Virus record (IMG/VR): IMGVR_UViG_3300044972_000465
Location: 1-53,574 of that record
DNA length: 53,574 nucleotides
Origin: a virus
Strand: one strand, 5' to 3'
In this document: one piece after another, positions 24,454 to 38,500 of the stretch
How the letters are laid out: every line of letters begins with the position of its first letter
How positions within the stretch are numbered: position 1 is the stretch's first letter
Made by a program: the position numbers and the translations under genes
The notes under the pieces: model-generated
The model's database searches: none
The model's input: only the letters and a program-made list of their open reading frames with translations
What the model was told of the DNA's origin: nothing

Positions 24454-25656
24454 TTATTTAATTGTAACAATAGCTTCAACGGTACCTAAACCTGAATCTA
24501 ATTTGTCATTGAGTGAACGCCCTATTACATTGAATGCTGTCGCTTCACCAGCTGCTGCGGCTCTTGCTATGCCGTTACCTGCTGATACTAAACGATCTCC
24601 ACGCTGTACGACACCTGTGACCTGAACTGGAACACGGCCTGTCATAGCAACTGGAGGGTGGGTTAAATCATTACCTGCACCACCATTCATTAAATAGGCT
24701 GCTCTTGTACTTATGACTCCAAACACAGATTCGCTTAATGCGGTGTTAGATCTTGTAATTTCTGCTGATCCACCTAACTCAACAACAGTACCTGGAGTAT
24801 ATGCTTCGTCAGAAGCAAAACGTTCTGCTACGTCAGCATATTGTGCTGAAGTAGCTGTAGCAAATATTGTATTGAATGGGACCGAACTACTGCCAATGTT
24901 GCCAACAGCAGACCCAGCTGCGTTAATAAGAGCAACAGCAGCACCTGACGAGTTAATAGTAATACTACCACTAGTAGATGTATTTTGATCTGACCTCATG
25001 AATGAGCTAGCAGTAACGTTACCTAAAGCCTGTGAGTTAGTAGCAGTTCCTTGGAATAACGGAACTTGTCCGCCGACTGTTGTAGCTAGAGTAATACCTG
25101 GACGAACTGTTGTAAATCCAGAAATACTTGGACTTGGAGTAAATGCAGCATCTTCGGAAATAAATCCAACAATTGTATCATTTACGTAAAGTTCAACAAC
25201 AATATGAGAAGCAGCAGTATTATCAGTAACTACAGCCGGAACCGCACCTGTAATACCAGTAGATGCACTATAAATTGGACCAACTAATAACCAAGCTGTT
25301 CCAGTATATACATTTAATTGCTGTGCAGTTGTATTAAACCACAAATCACCTATAGCGTTGTTCAATGGAGCACTAGCTGCGGCCTGTGCGCTACCAAGAG
25401 TTTTAAAATCTGCGCCATTGTATACTTGTAATACACCTAATGTAGTATCAAACCATAGTTGACCAGTTAATGGTGCAGTTGGTTGAGTAGAATCAGCCCC
25501 GCATTCTAACAAATGAACGAAGTTGTCATCCAAAAATTGTCCATATCCAGCATAATTTTTGCCTATCAATGCCTGCGAGCAGGTAGTAGTATCGATTGTA
25601 CCGTCTGGAACAGTAACTAATAAATTACCGTTGGTTAAATTGATTGTATAACTCAT
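24454..25656 (-). CDS. Tail fibre protein with C-terminal trimer-type domain (400 aa)
   Basis: A 400-residue fibre-like protein. The N-terminus contains two repeats of the form PTAPLTGQLWFDTTLGVLQVYNG / PLNNAIGDLWFNTTAQQLNVYTG, known from phage tail fibre stalks. The C-terminal part begins near YADVAERFASDEAYTPGTVVEL and contains VFGVISTRAAYLMN and HPPVAMTGRVPVQVTG, a beta-domain common at fibre ends. It probably binds host surface or caps another fibre. It has a near-perfect late promoter and GGACGGAG before its ATG, implying strong late expression independent of the giant gene upstream. Confidence 0.75.
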   Translation of the reverse strand: MSYTINLTNGNLLVTVPDGTIDTTTCSQALIGKNYAGYGQFLDDNFVHLLECGADSTQPTAPLTGQLWFDTTLGVLQVYNGADFKTLGSAQAAASAPLNNAIGDLWFNTTAQQLNVYTGTAWLLVGPIYSASTGITGAVPAVVTDNTAASHIVVELYVNDTIVGFISEDAAFTPSPSISGFTTVRPGITLATTVGGQVPLFQGTATNSQALGNVTASSFMRSDQNTSTSGSITINSSGAAVALINAAGSAVGNIGSSSVPFNTIFATATSAQYADVAERFASDEAYTPGTVVELGGSAEITRSNTALSESVFGVISTRAAYLMNGGAGNDLTHPPVAMTGRVPVQVTGVVQRGDRLVSAGNGIARAAAAGEATAFNVIGRSLNDKLDSGLGTVEAIVTIK

Positions 25657-25679
25657 ATTATTACTCCGTCCTTGTATAG

Positions 25680-25687
25680 TATTTATA
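25680..25687 (-). promoter_or_regulatory. T4-type late promoter
   Basis: Perfect TATAAATA on the minus strand (context GGCTATAAATACTATA), 23 bases before ATG 25656. GGACGGAG lies in the leader. This is the clearest late promoter in the window. Confidence 0.75.
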
Positions 25688-25707
25688 GCCGTTTAATATA
25701 TACATAT

Positions 25708-26313
25708 TTATGCGGCGCTTAGGTTCGTCAAAGTCTGAATTCGTAACGTATAATCTATTTGGATTTGACGATTCAAACTCTTTTGTACTGGGTGAAAAAT
25801 AACATGAGTAATTAAGAATAAATTATTAGCTGAACCATCCCAGCATTGTAATCCTAATTCATCAAATACATATTCACCATTAAAATTGGTACTATTATCA
25901 AATGCTTGTTGTCCAGCTGGTTGCCCATAATCTAATAAACATGATACTAGTATATCTGTGTACGGATTGCCTGACGTATGCAATACTGTCATGTTATTAT
26001 TGACAGGATCTAAATTATTAGCTGAATTTTGATCTACTACTTGAGCATAAGTTTCATTGTACAAACTAGCATTTTGCCCTACTACATTCGGGGGAAGATA
26101 TGTAATAACTCCTGTCGGATCTACTGCTGATCCGCCATTACCAAAAGCCATGGTGTAAATCCAGCCTTTTCCTTGATCTGCAAGAGCATTTGCCATAGCA
26201 ATTGATATATTTTCGTAATTAATGGCGTTCTTTTTATCAACTAAAACCTCGCCAGTTACAGCATCAGTAATTTTAATAAATCCTTCAATTTTTGCTAAAC
26301 CAGGTTGTATCAT
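25708..26313 (-). CDS. Virion structural protein (201 aa)
   Basis: A beta-rich protein beginning with GLAKIEGFIKITDAVTGEVLVDKKNAIN, then MANALADQGKGWIYTMAFGNGG and TGVITYLPPN. From memory, this pattern is found in tail or baseplate accessory proteins of aquatic myoviruses. The C-terminal end (HVIFHPVQKSLNRQIQIDYTLRIQT) is a conserved-looking beta region. It lies between the giant protein and the fibre, and its ATG overlaps the stop of a 45-residue gene whose C-terminus resembles its own N-terminus. It is probably part of the distal tail; its exact position is unknown. Confidence 0.7.
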   Translation of the reverse strand: MIQPGLAKIEGFIKITDAVTGEVLVDKKNAINYENISIAMANALADQGKGWIYTMAFGNGGSAVDPTGVITYLPPNVVGQNASLYNETYAQVVDQNSANNLDPVNNNMTVLHTSGNPYTDILVSCLLDYGQPAGQQAFDNSTNFNGEYVFDELGLQCWDGSANNLFLITHVIFHPVQKSLNRQIQIDYTLRIQTLTNLSAA

Positions 26314-26447
26314 GCTTTTTGCTCCACAAATACCTTACGTGTTTTTGGATCAAATATCTTTACAAAAGCATCCACAGATACAGATCCTGTGTCGTTAGGC
26401 TGTTTAGTAGGATTAGATTGTTGCTGAGTAGATGTTGTATTTTCCAT
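26310..26447 (-). CDS. Small protein resembling the N-terminus of the next structural protein (45 aa)
   Basis: An ATG at 26447 opens a 45-codon frame ending in TGA at 26310-26312, which overlaps the next ATG as ATGA. The first 22 residues are polar and disordered. The rest (AFVKIFDPKTRKVFVEQKA) aligns with GFIKITDAVTGEVLVDKKNA of the 201-residue neighbour. This suggests that a small beta-hairpin module was duplicated. The exact gene coupling and the promoter-like box before it support a real gene. It may be a tail accessory or assembly peptide. It is too short for automated calls with a length cutoff. Confidence 0.65.
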   Translation of the reverse strand: MENTTSTQQQSNPTKQPNDTGSVSVDAFVKIFDPKTRKVFVEQKA

Positions 26448-26454
26448 TGTTCTT

Positions 26455-26462
26455 TATTTATT
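26455..26462 (-). promoter_or_regulatory. Late-promoter-like box before the 45-residue gene
   Basis: AATAAATA within TATAATAAATAAA on the minus strand, seven bases before ATG 26447. The region is AT-rich, so chance matches are likely. Confidence 0.35.
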
Positions 26463-26500
26463 ATAATTTATAACTAAGTAAAAACTTACAGTTATTTATT

Positions 26501-29500
26501 TTAATTTATACCCCTTAGAAATAGAGCTGGGATAGTATTGGTTTCTTGTAAAGGCACCCCGTTTGATGCAGTTGGAGGATTAATACCCTGTGCATACCAA
26601 GTTGACCCGAATTTTACCAATACAGTTACTTCTACTCCATCTGCTGGCGGAGTATTAAACGATATTACAACAGGATCTGTGTTTGTTACCGCATACCCAC
26701 TAGTTTGCAATTCTCCTGCTAGATACACTTGAATTGCTTCTTGAGTTCCAGCAAATCCGTAATCAAAAGATAAAGTTTCACCAGTTACATCACCCTCATC
26801 AAACGTAGTACTGTCAAACGGCTCTGTATTTTCCCAGAAATTAGCATAGTTAACATTAATGGTAGTAGTAAATGTATTTGTTGTACCATTACAAATAAAC
26901 GAACTGCTTTCAACATAATCTTGGAATTCAGGAGATAATAAATTACCACGTCCCATATCATAAACATACTCACCTACATTGTGTGCTGCTGCTGCGGTAC
27001 CTGCGGTTCCACGAAGTAAACTACTAATAGTGTTTGTTGTAAAATCAATCTCTCGATACATAATACGCTCGCCATTAATAGTTGCCACACCCCATATATT
27101 AGCAGCAAAATTAGGAATACTTAATGCACTAGCATCAACTACATATATAGTATCATCATCTTGCGCTACTTGCTGTGCTACAGTAGTTGTAGTATTAGGA
27201 GTAATACGATAAGTTGCTTGCACTCCTCGCATATCTTGGAATATTCTAAATGCCATTGCAGCAGGAACCACTGAATTAGTCACATTGGTTACTATTAATG
27301 TATCTGTAACTCTTATTGTACCAGAATTTAATATTAACAAATTACCTTCGATAGTATAATCTAAATATGCTGTTAATGTTCTTCCATTCAATGAAACCCA
27401 TGGGCGAGAAATATCTGCATATGTTTGATATAATACAAAATTATTATTTTGTACTACTGTGCCAATAGTACCATCAAATATATTGCCAAATCCAGTTGTA
27501 TCAAATCCTTCGGTAACAACAGCACCTTCTGTTATAGGGCCAACAAATATCTGTGTTGATAATCTTTGTTCACGGGTATCATTAAACGTAGTTACTGAAA
27601 TTACTTGACCCACAAATGGATTTATACCTGTATTTTCAATAAATGTTAACGTCATGGCATCTGCATCAATCAAATACTGTGCTGTAGAATCAACCGCAAT
27701 ATAAATTTGAGCTCCGTCGTCTGGTGCAGTATCTAATAATACATACAATATTCCAGCATCAAGATCAAACGGACCTGCTGAGAAATAATCAACAGAACTA
27801 TCTGAGCTAAATCCGTCAGATACTTCTAACTCGTATGTTGTTGGATTTTGTAATATACCATCAATATAAACACTTACGTTAGCTTTTACAATAGTAATTG
27901 GGTTAGCTGAAATGCGTTGTGGCAATATGTATGTATAGGTGCTACCGTCACCAATGTAAGGAATTCCTGCTGACCCTCTTGCAGTAACTCCACCTACTGT
28001 AACAATTGCTGTGACAGGATTAGTATATTCTAAACTAATTGCTGGATCTAAATTGAATACCGTTTGCCCCGATGTTGATACTGTAAAACTTTGTGTTACT
28101 GGCAGACTCCATTCATAATCTGTAATTACAGAGTTAACAGTAGTAGGACCAAAGGCCGCTAAACTAATAAAATCAGTCGAAGTGTAAGTATCATCGAATG
28201 TAATAGTAGTTGTACCAAATGCTGTGCCAGCAGTATATGTATAATTGACATTAGACAAATAACTGCCGTTAACAAATATAGCAAACCCGTTATCATTAGA
28301 CAACAATAAATTATCATCAACAGGAACTGTTAACTCATCGCCAAATTCATTGCCGAGATATGTATTTTTAAATAATTGATTACCACCACCAAGATCATAT
28401 ACATAAACACCAAGCTGATCGCCGTCTACCACTCTTATAAAATTTGATATAATAGTGAATGTTAAATTTGGCCAATCAATTGTATAGTCTGTACCTTCAA
28501 CTAAATTATATCTCTGAGTCGCATTGGTTATTTCTAAATTAAATGGATAAGTTACTAAATTAGCAAAACTTATAGTCGGACTGTTGATATTATAGATGAC
28601 TTGCACTAATCCTTGATTGAACCCATGTCCTAACCCTCTCCAATCAGCACCCGGAGTTGTGTAAACACGCATATCTAACGTGTCAAACTCTATGCCTGGT
28701 ACTAATTCTTCAGGAGCATGGCTTTCAAACACATCAACATACTTGCCGCCATCAATATTAATATCACTTGGGCGAGTTCCTAAGTATGGATCTAAATAGC
28801 TACTTTCAAAAATAGTATCAAGTATATTTAAATCATATGTTGGTGACCCATTAGCATCTAATGAGTAATTATCAAACGGATTAATGTCAAAGTTACCACG
28901 ATCAAACCCAGTGTCTTGGTTAAAGTTTAATCCGGATACTTGCACTCCTGGGTATTCAACTCCGTCTATCAATAATGGTAATGATAATCCTGGAGTATTA
29001 ACTGTGCTGACATAGTAACCCATTGTACGATTAACCCCGCTCAATGTACTAGCCTCAACTTGAGTCCATTGCTCTGGATCAAACACTGGATTAGTTATTG
29101 TACTGTCTGCACTCCAAACAATGTTGTCAAACCGAACTTGAGTTCCAGCTGCATATGTTGTATTAGCTGTCCATTCAACAATATTTGATGAATACTCATA
29201 TCTGTCGTATTTTAGTGTTGCATTAAATGTACGAGCCAATGAGTGCCCAGAAGGATTGCCCATTACTACACCAGCTTTGGCAATTTGACCCACGAATGCC
29301 AGAGTCGCTGTGCCATTTACTTGATTTGTTTGCCCAACTGGCGCCACTCCATCTAATATTCCAGCAACTGTTACTTCAAATATGTTGTTAGTAGGAGTAA
29401 TAATATAACTATTTGAAACCACAGCTAAATTAGCAGCCCAGGGTATAGTAATACCCGGCAATCCGCCACCCGTAATGTTCACAGTAGCATCAGTAATATA

Positions 29501-32500
29501 ACCTTTGCCTGGATTTGTCACTGTAATAGAAATAATACTACCGTAGGTATTAATAATACAAGTACCAGTTGCAGGGTACCCTGCATATGCAAGAGTTGCA
29601 CTACCATCTAATACTGAACCAAAAGTAAATGTCGGAGCAGTTGACCCAGTAATACCCGGAACTGTAACAGTATATAAGTTATTGGCATAATAAACTTGTT
29701 GCCCAAGTGAATAAGATGTGTTGGCTTGCCATACTGTACCAAAAGTTATTATAGGTACTGTTGTGTATCCTACTCCAGAATTTACAAGTGTTACACCTTG
29801 AACATTTAATTCATAATTGTTAAACCATTGACTATATAAACTTGGTGTTAACCATAACTGATCATTTGGTGCTGTATTGCTTGCCAACGAATTGTTTGTA
29901 GTTATCGCTTGAGTATACGGAGTTAATATTGGACTTACAAATTGCGGAGCTGGTAATGCCGAATTCCAATATGCTGGTAAATCAAAGTCAGTAATATCAC
30001 CTTGGAAATTATCTTCGCCATTATAAATTAAATTAAACTGACGCACTTGCACATGGTATGGCTTAACTTCTTGGAAATAATCTAATACAAAGTCTTGATT
30101 ATCAGCAAGATAAGTCTGATATGGCTGCAATGCACGAATGTTATGATTAACGTCAACATAACTTGTCTTGATTAACCAAGATGGATTAGTAAATTCACTA
30201 TACACATAGTTAAACATTAATATTAAACTGCTATTTCTTTCAAGTGCTAACTCTTCGACATAAATTTCTTCATTCAATGCTCGAAGAACAAATCGTGTTT
30301 CAATTTGAGGAGCCTGATCAAAATGCTGCGAATCAAAGGTTTGAGCGCCAAATCCATAATTGCCAACTGAATAATTCCATAATTCTTCTTTAAAAGCTAT
30401 TGTACCATCTTCGAGTCCAACACGTTGCCATCCAGTAGCAGGATTAGTACCTGTACGTAAATAAATTTCCCATTTTCCAGATCCGTTAGCAATAACACGT
30501 ACCGAAGCACCTATAGGAACAGCCGCATAACTTAATGTAGCTAATTGCCCGTAATTCTGTACAGCAGCAACCGGAGCAATACTTGAATTATATCCGGGCA
30601 AATACCAATTAACATAATACCAATATAACGATGTATCGTAACTTTGTACTTGTACTAAAGTTAATGTTCGATTTGCACCAACTGCATAGATTGTCCAAGT
30701 GCCTTGGTGAGTGCTGTCACTTAATACAAGATATTTGTATCCTACTGGTATTCCCGCAAGATTTTGATAACCTAAAATTTCTAAATTTGGCACTACAAAA
30801 TCCCAAGCTCCAGAATCTGCAGATGGAGTTGGTTGTGATGCAGTTAATAAATTAAAACTACACGTTTCAGTAATAGGATATTTTGATAATACAGTATTAG
30901 CACGACCTAAATAGTTTTCCAATGCTGTAAATCTATCAGCAAACATCGTCTGTCTTGGACGGAATTGAACTCCGTATTTCATTCCCAAACTTAATCTTGG
31001 ATCAGGAACTGTATTGCCTACTGTGTCTATACCGCATAAGCTGTCTAAAAATTTTCTGTATAAATTAGTATTAAGGAATGAATTAGCAACACCATCTGTA
31101 ATAATCTGATATTCTTGGTGTACTACATCATCATTTAATTGCTGATCAAACCCAATACTTAAAATGGTATTGTTACCATTTAACAATCCTTGAGCATTAT
31201 ATATAGCAATAGTAGAAGCATTAAGCCCGGCAATATATGGCAATCCGCTGCTACGAGGATCGAGAATATAACTTGCAATGCCATCAACACTTAACGTTTT
31301 TCCTGACCCAGAAGCAATAGTAGTAATTCCTCTAACCCAGAAATAATAAAGTGTATTAAAAACATTATTAGCACCTAATACTGATCCTATAGAATAACTT
31401 GTAGGACTTAAAGGTGTACCTGATCCGGAATAAGAAGACGGCGGGGTTGAACTTTCAACCCATTGATATACATCTGCTCTGCTTCCAGGAAAAGTTGTTC
31501 CCCAACGACGACTAGCATATACTATGTCATCCTGGTTAGGATCAATAAATCTTATAGTATCAGTATCCCACCAAACTTGTCCAAGATGTTCAGCACCCCA
31601 TCGTTGCCCATTATTATGTACAGTACCCTGATTGTATTGTGCTGGATCAACAGCTCCTATATAATCTATATTCTTACGTGCTATTCCAAGAATTTTACCT
31701 TGTAATGGATCAAAGAAATCAAAATAAGTTTGATATCCCCCATTCACGGTATCGTTAATTCCTACAGCTTGAGTGCCGTTATAACTGAATACATTATTAA
31801 TAGCATATACATCAACTACTGGTTGTTGAACACGTATTGGCTTCCAAGTTGGTGTATTATCAGGATTATTATATACTACAGTATAGCCTAAACTGGTTGT
31901 ATTATTAGGAGTGCCGCCCGGGGCACCTACCATTAATCTGCCATTGGTATAATTAACCGCCGTAGCGAAAAAATCACCTTGTTCTATAACAGTATTATAA
32001 ATTTGTTGTCCAAATGCAAACTGTCCTGGATTATTAATGTTATTTGTACTGCTTGGGAAGAAATCATACGTATATGCCACCCCTCCATTATTAATCGGAT
32101 TATAAAATGTAGTACTGTGATCGTCAACATATGTTTGCCCAGCATCAAACGTTGTTGGTTCATATACATTACCGTTTGGTGCACCAACAATTAAATTAAC
32201 TGCACTGGAATCAATACTTAAACTTGCACCAAATTGGGCGTTGAACGCAGGTGCTGGACTTAAAATTTGTTGAGTAACCACCATGGTATTGAACCCCAGT
32301 GTATCAAAAATCGAAGATGTTACACCCGGAGTTACTGTAATTAAATCGTTCAAAACTCCAGCGTTGGCGTTTTGTACCGATATAGTTAATCTGCCAGAAA
32401 CAACCGTTATTAATACTCCTGTCAAAGGAATATACACAAAATTAATAGTTTCAGTCGAAGGATCATAAGAATAATCTACACCAGGCAGTTGTAATACTTC

Positions 32501-35500
32501 ATTTATATATACCACAGTATTATATGAACTAGCATTAGTATATAAAGAACCTATATTAAATGTTTTTGTAGTTCCGTCGCCAGTAAAAGTTAAATCAGTA
32601 GTAGGCAAAGCTACAACATTTGGAATTCCTGCAGCGTTAATTGCTGCTGCAAATCCAGCTATTGTATTATTTGGGTTCAAAGGAACGGTTACAATGCTAT
32701 TATTAATACGTATTGTACCATATGGTGGTAAAATAGGATTAGCTATAGTAGATGTAATGACACCATACACACGTGATTGGTTAACTAGATGGTCAACTGA
32801 ACCAGCTTCGTCTAAATAGGTACTATCAAATGGTGCACCAACATATAAACTACAACTTAATGGACATGCATCAATTGCCGATCCATATTGAGCTGATTGA
32901 TTTTGTGTCGAACTAATTAACTCTTGTGTTTGTGTGAACTGATTTGTACCAAATTCAATAATATCGCCATAATTAAATGTTATATTTGCAAACGTAACAG
33001 TATTACCACTTAGACTATATTGTCCGTTGACAGATTGTGAAGTAGTTAATAATACCACATTGTTTACCGTTACTACCAATGGAGCGTTAATATCACCAGG
33101 AATAGTATATACCATTTGTGTTGGTGTTGATACTATATAACGAATTACACTTCTGTCAATTGTATAAACAATTCCAGAATCTGTTATATCATTACTTGTG
33201 GCATTAGGCGCACCTACAAATACTTGCCGTCCGTCAGTGGTAGTAGATACAGTAGCTCCAAAGTTATCACCTGCTAATGAATCAGTAGCAGTAATATTTG
33301 CTACATATTGCCAATAAGTCGGAGTTGCTGCAATAATAACTGCACCCTGCGCCGGGATTGTTAAAAATGTTAAAGTTGTTGTTTCTGCATCAAATGTATA
33401 ATCAAAATATGGACGCTGCATTACTTGATTTACAGTCACTGTGAAATTTTCAATGGAAGTGGCATTATACAAATAGTCACTAAGAATAAATTCGTCAGCT
33501 GAATACACACCTGTGCCAGCTAATGAAAATCCAACCATTGTGCCGCCATTTATAACACTACCTACAGTTATTGATAAATCATTAGCCGGTGTTGTTCCAC
33601 CTAATTGCGTACCATTAATAACAAGTATATCATTAACAGCATAGTTTTGCCCGCCTGTTACCAATGATGCAGTATATAACCCTCGAGTATTAGTAACTGT
33701 AAACACCGCACCATATCCCGATCCTGAGGCTGAATCTGGTTGTATTACATGATATGTTTGAACATCTAATTGCTCTGAAACATTACGTGATATTATCAGT
33801 GTTTGCCCATTGCCTGGAGGGAACGCCAAAATCACATTATTTTGATCTAATGTATAATCTATTCCGCTAGATAATGTATTGCCTTCTAGAGTGATCAACA
33901 ATTGATTTGGATTCAAATAATCAATTTGAATTGTAGTGGCATAGTTATATGCTAATATATCCCTAGAAGCTGTATATGTAATAGACTGATCTACTACTTC
34001 TACCTTCTCATAAGCATATACTACATTATTCCCAGGTGCACCAATGTACATCCATTTCTCATCTTGACTAATTGCCCCTGATGTTCCAAATCTTATTGGA
34101 TCAAAATTTTGATCAGGCGGAACTAATAATTGTGTAATAGAAAAATCATTTATGTTAGGATTTCTATAAATTACTGCGGCATACCCCATATTTGATAAGC
34201 TAGTGTTAGCCCCTGCTACTGCCCACTCAGAATTACCAAAGGATATCATATTACCAAAATTACTCGAGTCTATTGCTCCTAACTCTAAGGAATTATTGTA
34301 TTGATAATTAGTCAGTACACCTCTAAAATAAGTTAATATTCTATTACTTCCAGGTGCACCTACTAAAGCTGCAAAGTTAGATTCTGCTTGTGCAATACTT
34401 GATCCGTATTGTGAAACTGCAGAAAGTCCTGGAGTAATGATTGAATCTGTAATAAATGGATCTTGTTTTTGTACCGTTACCCAATGTCCAGATCCATCAT
34501 TATCAACCCAAGCGATTGCTCCACGTGCTAAATCATTTACATAAGGCAATGTTGCAATATCACTGGCTTGACTTACCCGAGCACTTTGTAAATGAAATGC
34601 TAATCCTGTTCCTGATAATGTTGTTACATTATAATTAAGAAATGAATACGCAATAATAATTGTAGTTGGGGTAGGTACTGCCAATACACGATATACTCCG
34701 TCTACTGTATCATCAAAATACTTGATAATAATTAAATCAGATATGTTCAATCCGTGATAAGCAGTGAATCTTACTATACTAGTGTTATTAAGATTATCGG
34801 ATATTTGTAAAATTTGTCCAGGTACACCGGCTACTCGATACACACCCCAATCATAGGTATTAATTTTAGCAGCCCAAATATAAGTACCAATGCCTATATC
34901 GCCAATAGCAGCATCAATTGAACTTGGATCTTTAAGACTGAATACTGTAACATCGACATCGTCTAAACATACATAGCCTGCAGATGGCAAAGCCGTAGGT
35001 AAACTACTAGTTTCGTAAACTGTAGGCAAAATTTCATTGCTGGTAATATTGAAACTTTCTTTCCATAAATCATCTACATATAATGACTGATTAGCTTTAC
35101 TTGTTTGTCCTGGTGCTATGATTTGTATAGTAGAAGGATTATAGGATAGCAATGCTTGATTCATCCGAATTTCAAAGGAACTTCTGTTAGCTTGTGCCCC
35201 GTAAGTTCCTGCTAATATACCCCAATTCTCGTATACATTGTAATCCCCGCTTTCTTTCTTATTAAGTTGTGCTAAATTAAATATTTCAGCGGCTTGTAAT
35301 GTGCCTTTTGTTCCAATTAATTGTTGATATAACTGAACTTGCGTTACCCCATTTAAGTTCATATTAGTCATGTAAGGACGAGGACGGAATCCAATCAATC
35401 CAAATGCAAATAAATCATTGTCGCTTGTTAAATTTGCTTGATATACATCATATGCACTGACTAACTGATCTGCTTTGTTAGCTAAATTAGGTAATAATCC

Positions 35501-38500
35501 GTTATCAATAAGTTGATAATCGCTCTTGATCCAATTGTTAAAATTAAATTTTTCTGCTGGGTCACTGATAACCAATGACTGCCAATAGGTATTTTTATAT
35601 AATACAATCATACCTTTGGTATACTTGGTATTTGGTTTCCATTCTTCTACGTTGTTTAAATTAAGTATGAACCCTTGTGCGTTAAGTTGACCGTCCCATT
35701 CAGCAGTAGTAGAAGCAATTAAACTTAACCGATATTGTCGAGCAGCAGTAATTGGATCATAAATTAAATCATTAAACTGTGTTGTATTGTTCAACACAAT
35801 CATATCTTCGTAATTTGTAAATTTCAACGTCAGAAAATTAATTGTTTGCCCAGTTGTAGTTGTAACTGAAAAACGATTGCCATTTCGATTAACTATCATT
35901 TTGCTAACATCTAAAGCAAAACGATTTTGATCCAGTAACATGTTTTCAGGAGTTACACTGGCAATAGTATCTACAATAGATATCGGCTGACTAGCTGAAA
36001 TTGTAGTGGCACTAGGGTTTAAATTAATCATTGTATTTGGTTGCCATCCTTGGGCTCCAAAATACAAGAATTCCTGTGCCATCTGTTTCCAATCTAACGT
36101 ATACCCATTATATACATCAGCAAATACTAACCCTTGATTTTCTAAATAAGCCCCATAACTTAATAAAAAGTCACATACACTGGATGCACTAGTGAATACA
36201 TACCCATAAGGAATTTGTCTAATATTTTTAGTATATTGAGACGGAATTTGAACCGTTGTATTCCCGGCGCTAATAGTTTGATAAGCTCCAACTGGGCTGC
36301 TTACTAAGATATTAAAATAAGGTTGTACATTGCTATACCCGAAAACACTATATCCAATACCGCCAGTTCCCAATTGTTCTACTTGTACAATTACTGAACT
36401 ATATGTGATTTGTTTAAACGGTTGATTTTTATAAAACAACAATTCATAACTTGAAGCCGGAATTTCTAAACTATTATTAGTGGAATTTGGACCGCCACGT
36501 TCAGTGAATAACTGTACATACGCAGGATCGCTAAACGATGCCATGCGGTAACATAATCGCACATCTAAATTTGCCAATGATTCTGTTAACGCTGATGTAC
36601 TATTAACTCCGGTTTGCTGATTATAATCAACAATCCAGTTAATATAACTTGCCTTACTTACACCATCACCGTATACTTGTACACCGGCTGCATCTAAACG
36701 ATAGCGATTGTTTAGTAAGTACTGTCCTATAGTAGTATTATAACGATATAAATCTCTGTCAGCAAATAATGAGAAAAATTGAGCTGGCTTAGTAAGAGCT
36801 AATAAACGCATTATTGCATATGGGTAAGAACTACTATTCCACCACGATGATTGAACTGGTCCGCCATCGCCTGCTGCCCATGATTGCTGGAATCCATAGG
36901 GATTATTCAATCCAACTATACAATCTATTGGAGCTAATAATTCACCTTCTGGGCCTGCTGGTATAATACTTGCTAAGCCAGGACGAATATACTCAGGTAA
37001 GATGTATGGGCCCGCTGGATCTCCCACAATCCCAGCTTCTAAATCATCCCATAGCACAGTATTACCCGATGTATATGGTGCTGGGCCGTATCTGATAATC
37101 CACCATGCTGGCTCTTCAGTAAAACCAACCATTTCCCATGGGGTTGTGTTAGGAGTTTCTGTATCGTAAAAATAACGATAGATGCCGCGCCAATTTCCTT
37201 GTAGGAATTTTGTTTGATCAATTCGATTAGCAGCTTGACTATAATTGTATGTAAATGGATTACTAGCAACATAATCTTGTGCTGTATAGTCTACTTTATT
37301 TTGTCCGACCCAAGTTAAAAAATCTTCATTCATTATTTGGTTAACTTCGTCGTAAGTATAAGGTGTTTTACGGAAGTAACCTGGTAATAATGCAGTAGTT
37401 TCCACTGGATAAAAATATGGATTTACTTGATCCGTGGATAATGGTATTGGATTCTCATCAACTTTGATATTATCGTATATGCGTTTTTCAAATTCAAACA
37501 ATATTTGATCACGAATATCCCCGAATGCAATAGTAATTGACCCATCATGTCCTTGGATTACTACAGTCGGCTCTGAGTAAGTATCGTCTACATAAACAGA
37601 AGGAGTATACTTTGGATACAATCCCATTTTGCTAGGAGTATTCGGACACCAGTTAGCTACTGTAGTAGGATATTCATTAATAGTAACTATATCACCAATG
37701 TTTAATGAAACCAATATAGTTAATTTAGCAGCATCAGATGATACTGTATACTCAGTTCCGCGTATTAATAATACATTGTTAACATAAACTAATAATCCAA
37801 GATAGTTACTTGATGTAAAATCATAAACTTGTGTTGTGTTAAAAGTTTGAGTTGTAATTGGGTTAACTATAGTCGTATTTGATGTATAATTAGTACCGGT
37901 TGGGAACATATCTGACCAATAAAATGAATCAGAACTTGTCAAACTTTTTGTAATATTAGATACTGCTAAATCAAAAATTTGTGCCACTGTCTCGGATCCA
38001 GTAAGATCCAAACGAGTAACTTCCGTTAATAATTTGTTTTTGTACTTGGTATATTCTCTGCTATTGTAATCTAATGAAGCAAATATATCATAATTAATAT
38101 TTCGTAGGAAAAACCCAGCTAAAGTCAATGGAGAAGATTGCTGTAAAATTAATTGACCGTAAGGAACTATGTTACCTAAGTCACGAGTATTATTACGTCC
38201 ATTGATAGGACCGTTAAGATCAACTAAATTTTCACATATTGTCGAATAATGTTGTCGTACCGTGCCAAGACTAAATTGTTTACTATTACCATTAAACGGA
38301 TTATTTTCTAAGTTTATAGGAACTTCATAAAATGCCACATTACTAACTTGTTGACTGTACGCTAATACTTCGACAATATCTCCAATAATATAACCATTAC
38401 CAGTCAACGTGATAGATGATACATTAGTTGCACTATCGACTGATAAGGTATAAGTTGATGGCAATTGGTACACATCATTAATAAAAATTTGTACTGGAGG

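Noticed and set aside
26466-26500. Possible terminator hairpin after the giant gene (TAAGT/ACTTA)
   Set aside because: Short, pure AT stem with bulges in an AT-rich gap; not distinguishable from chance.
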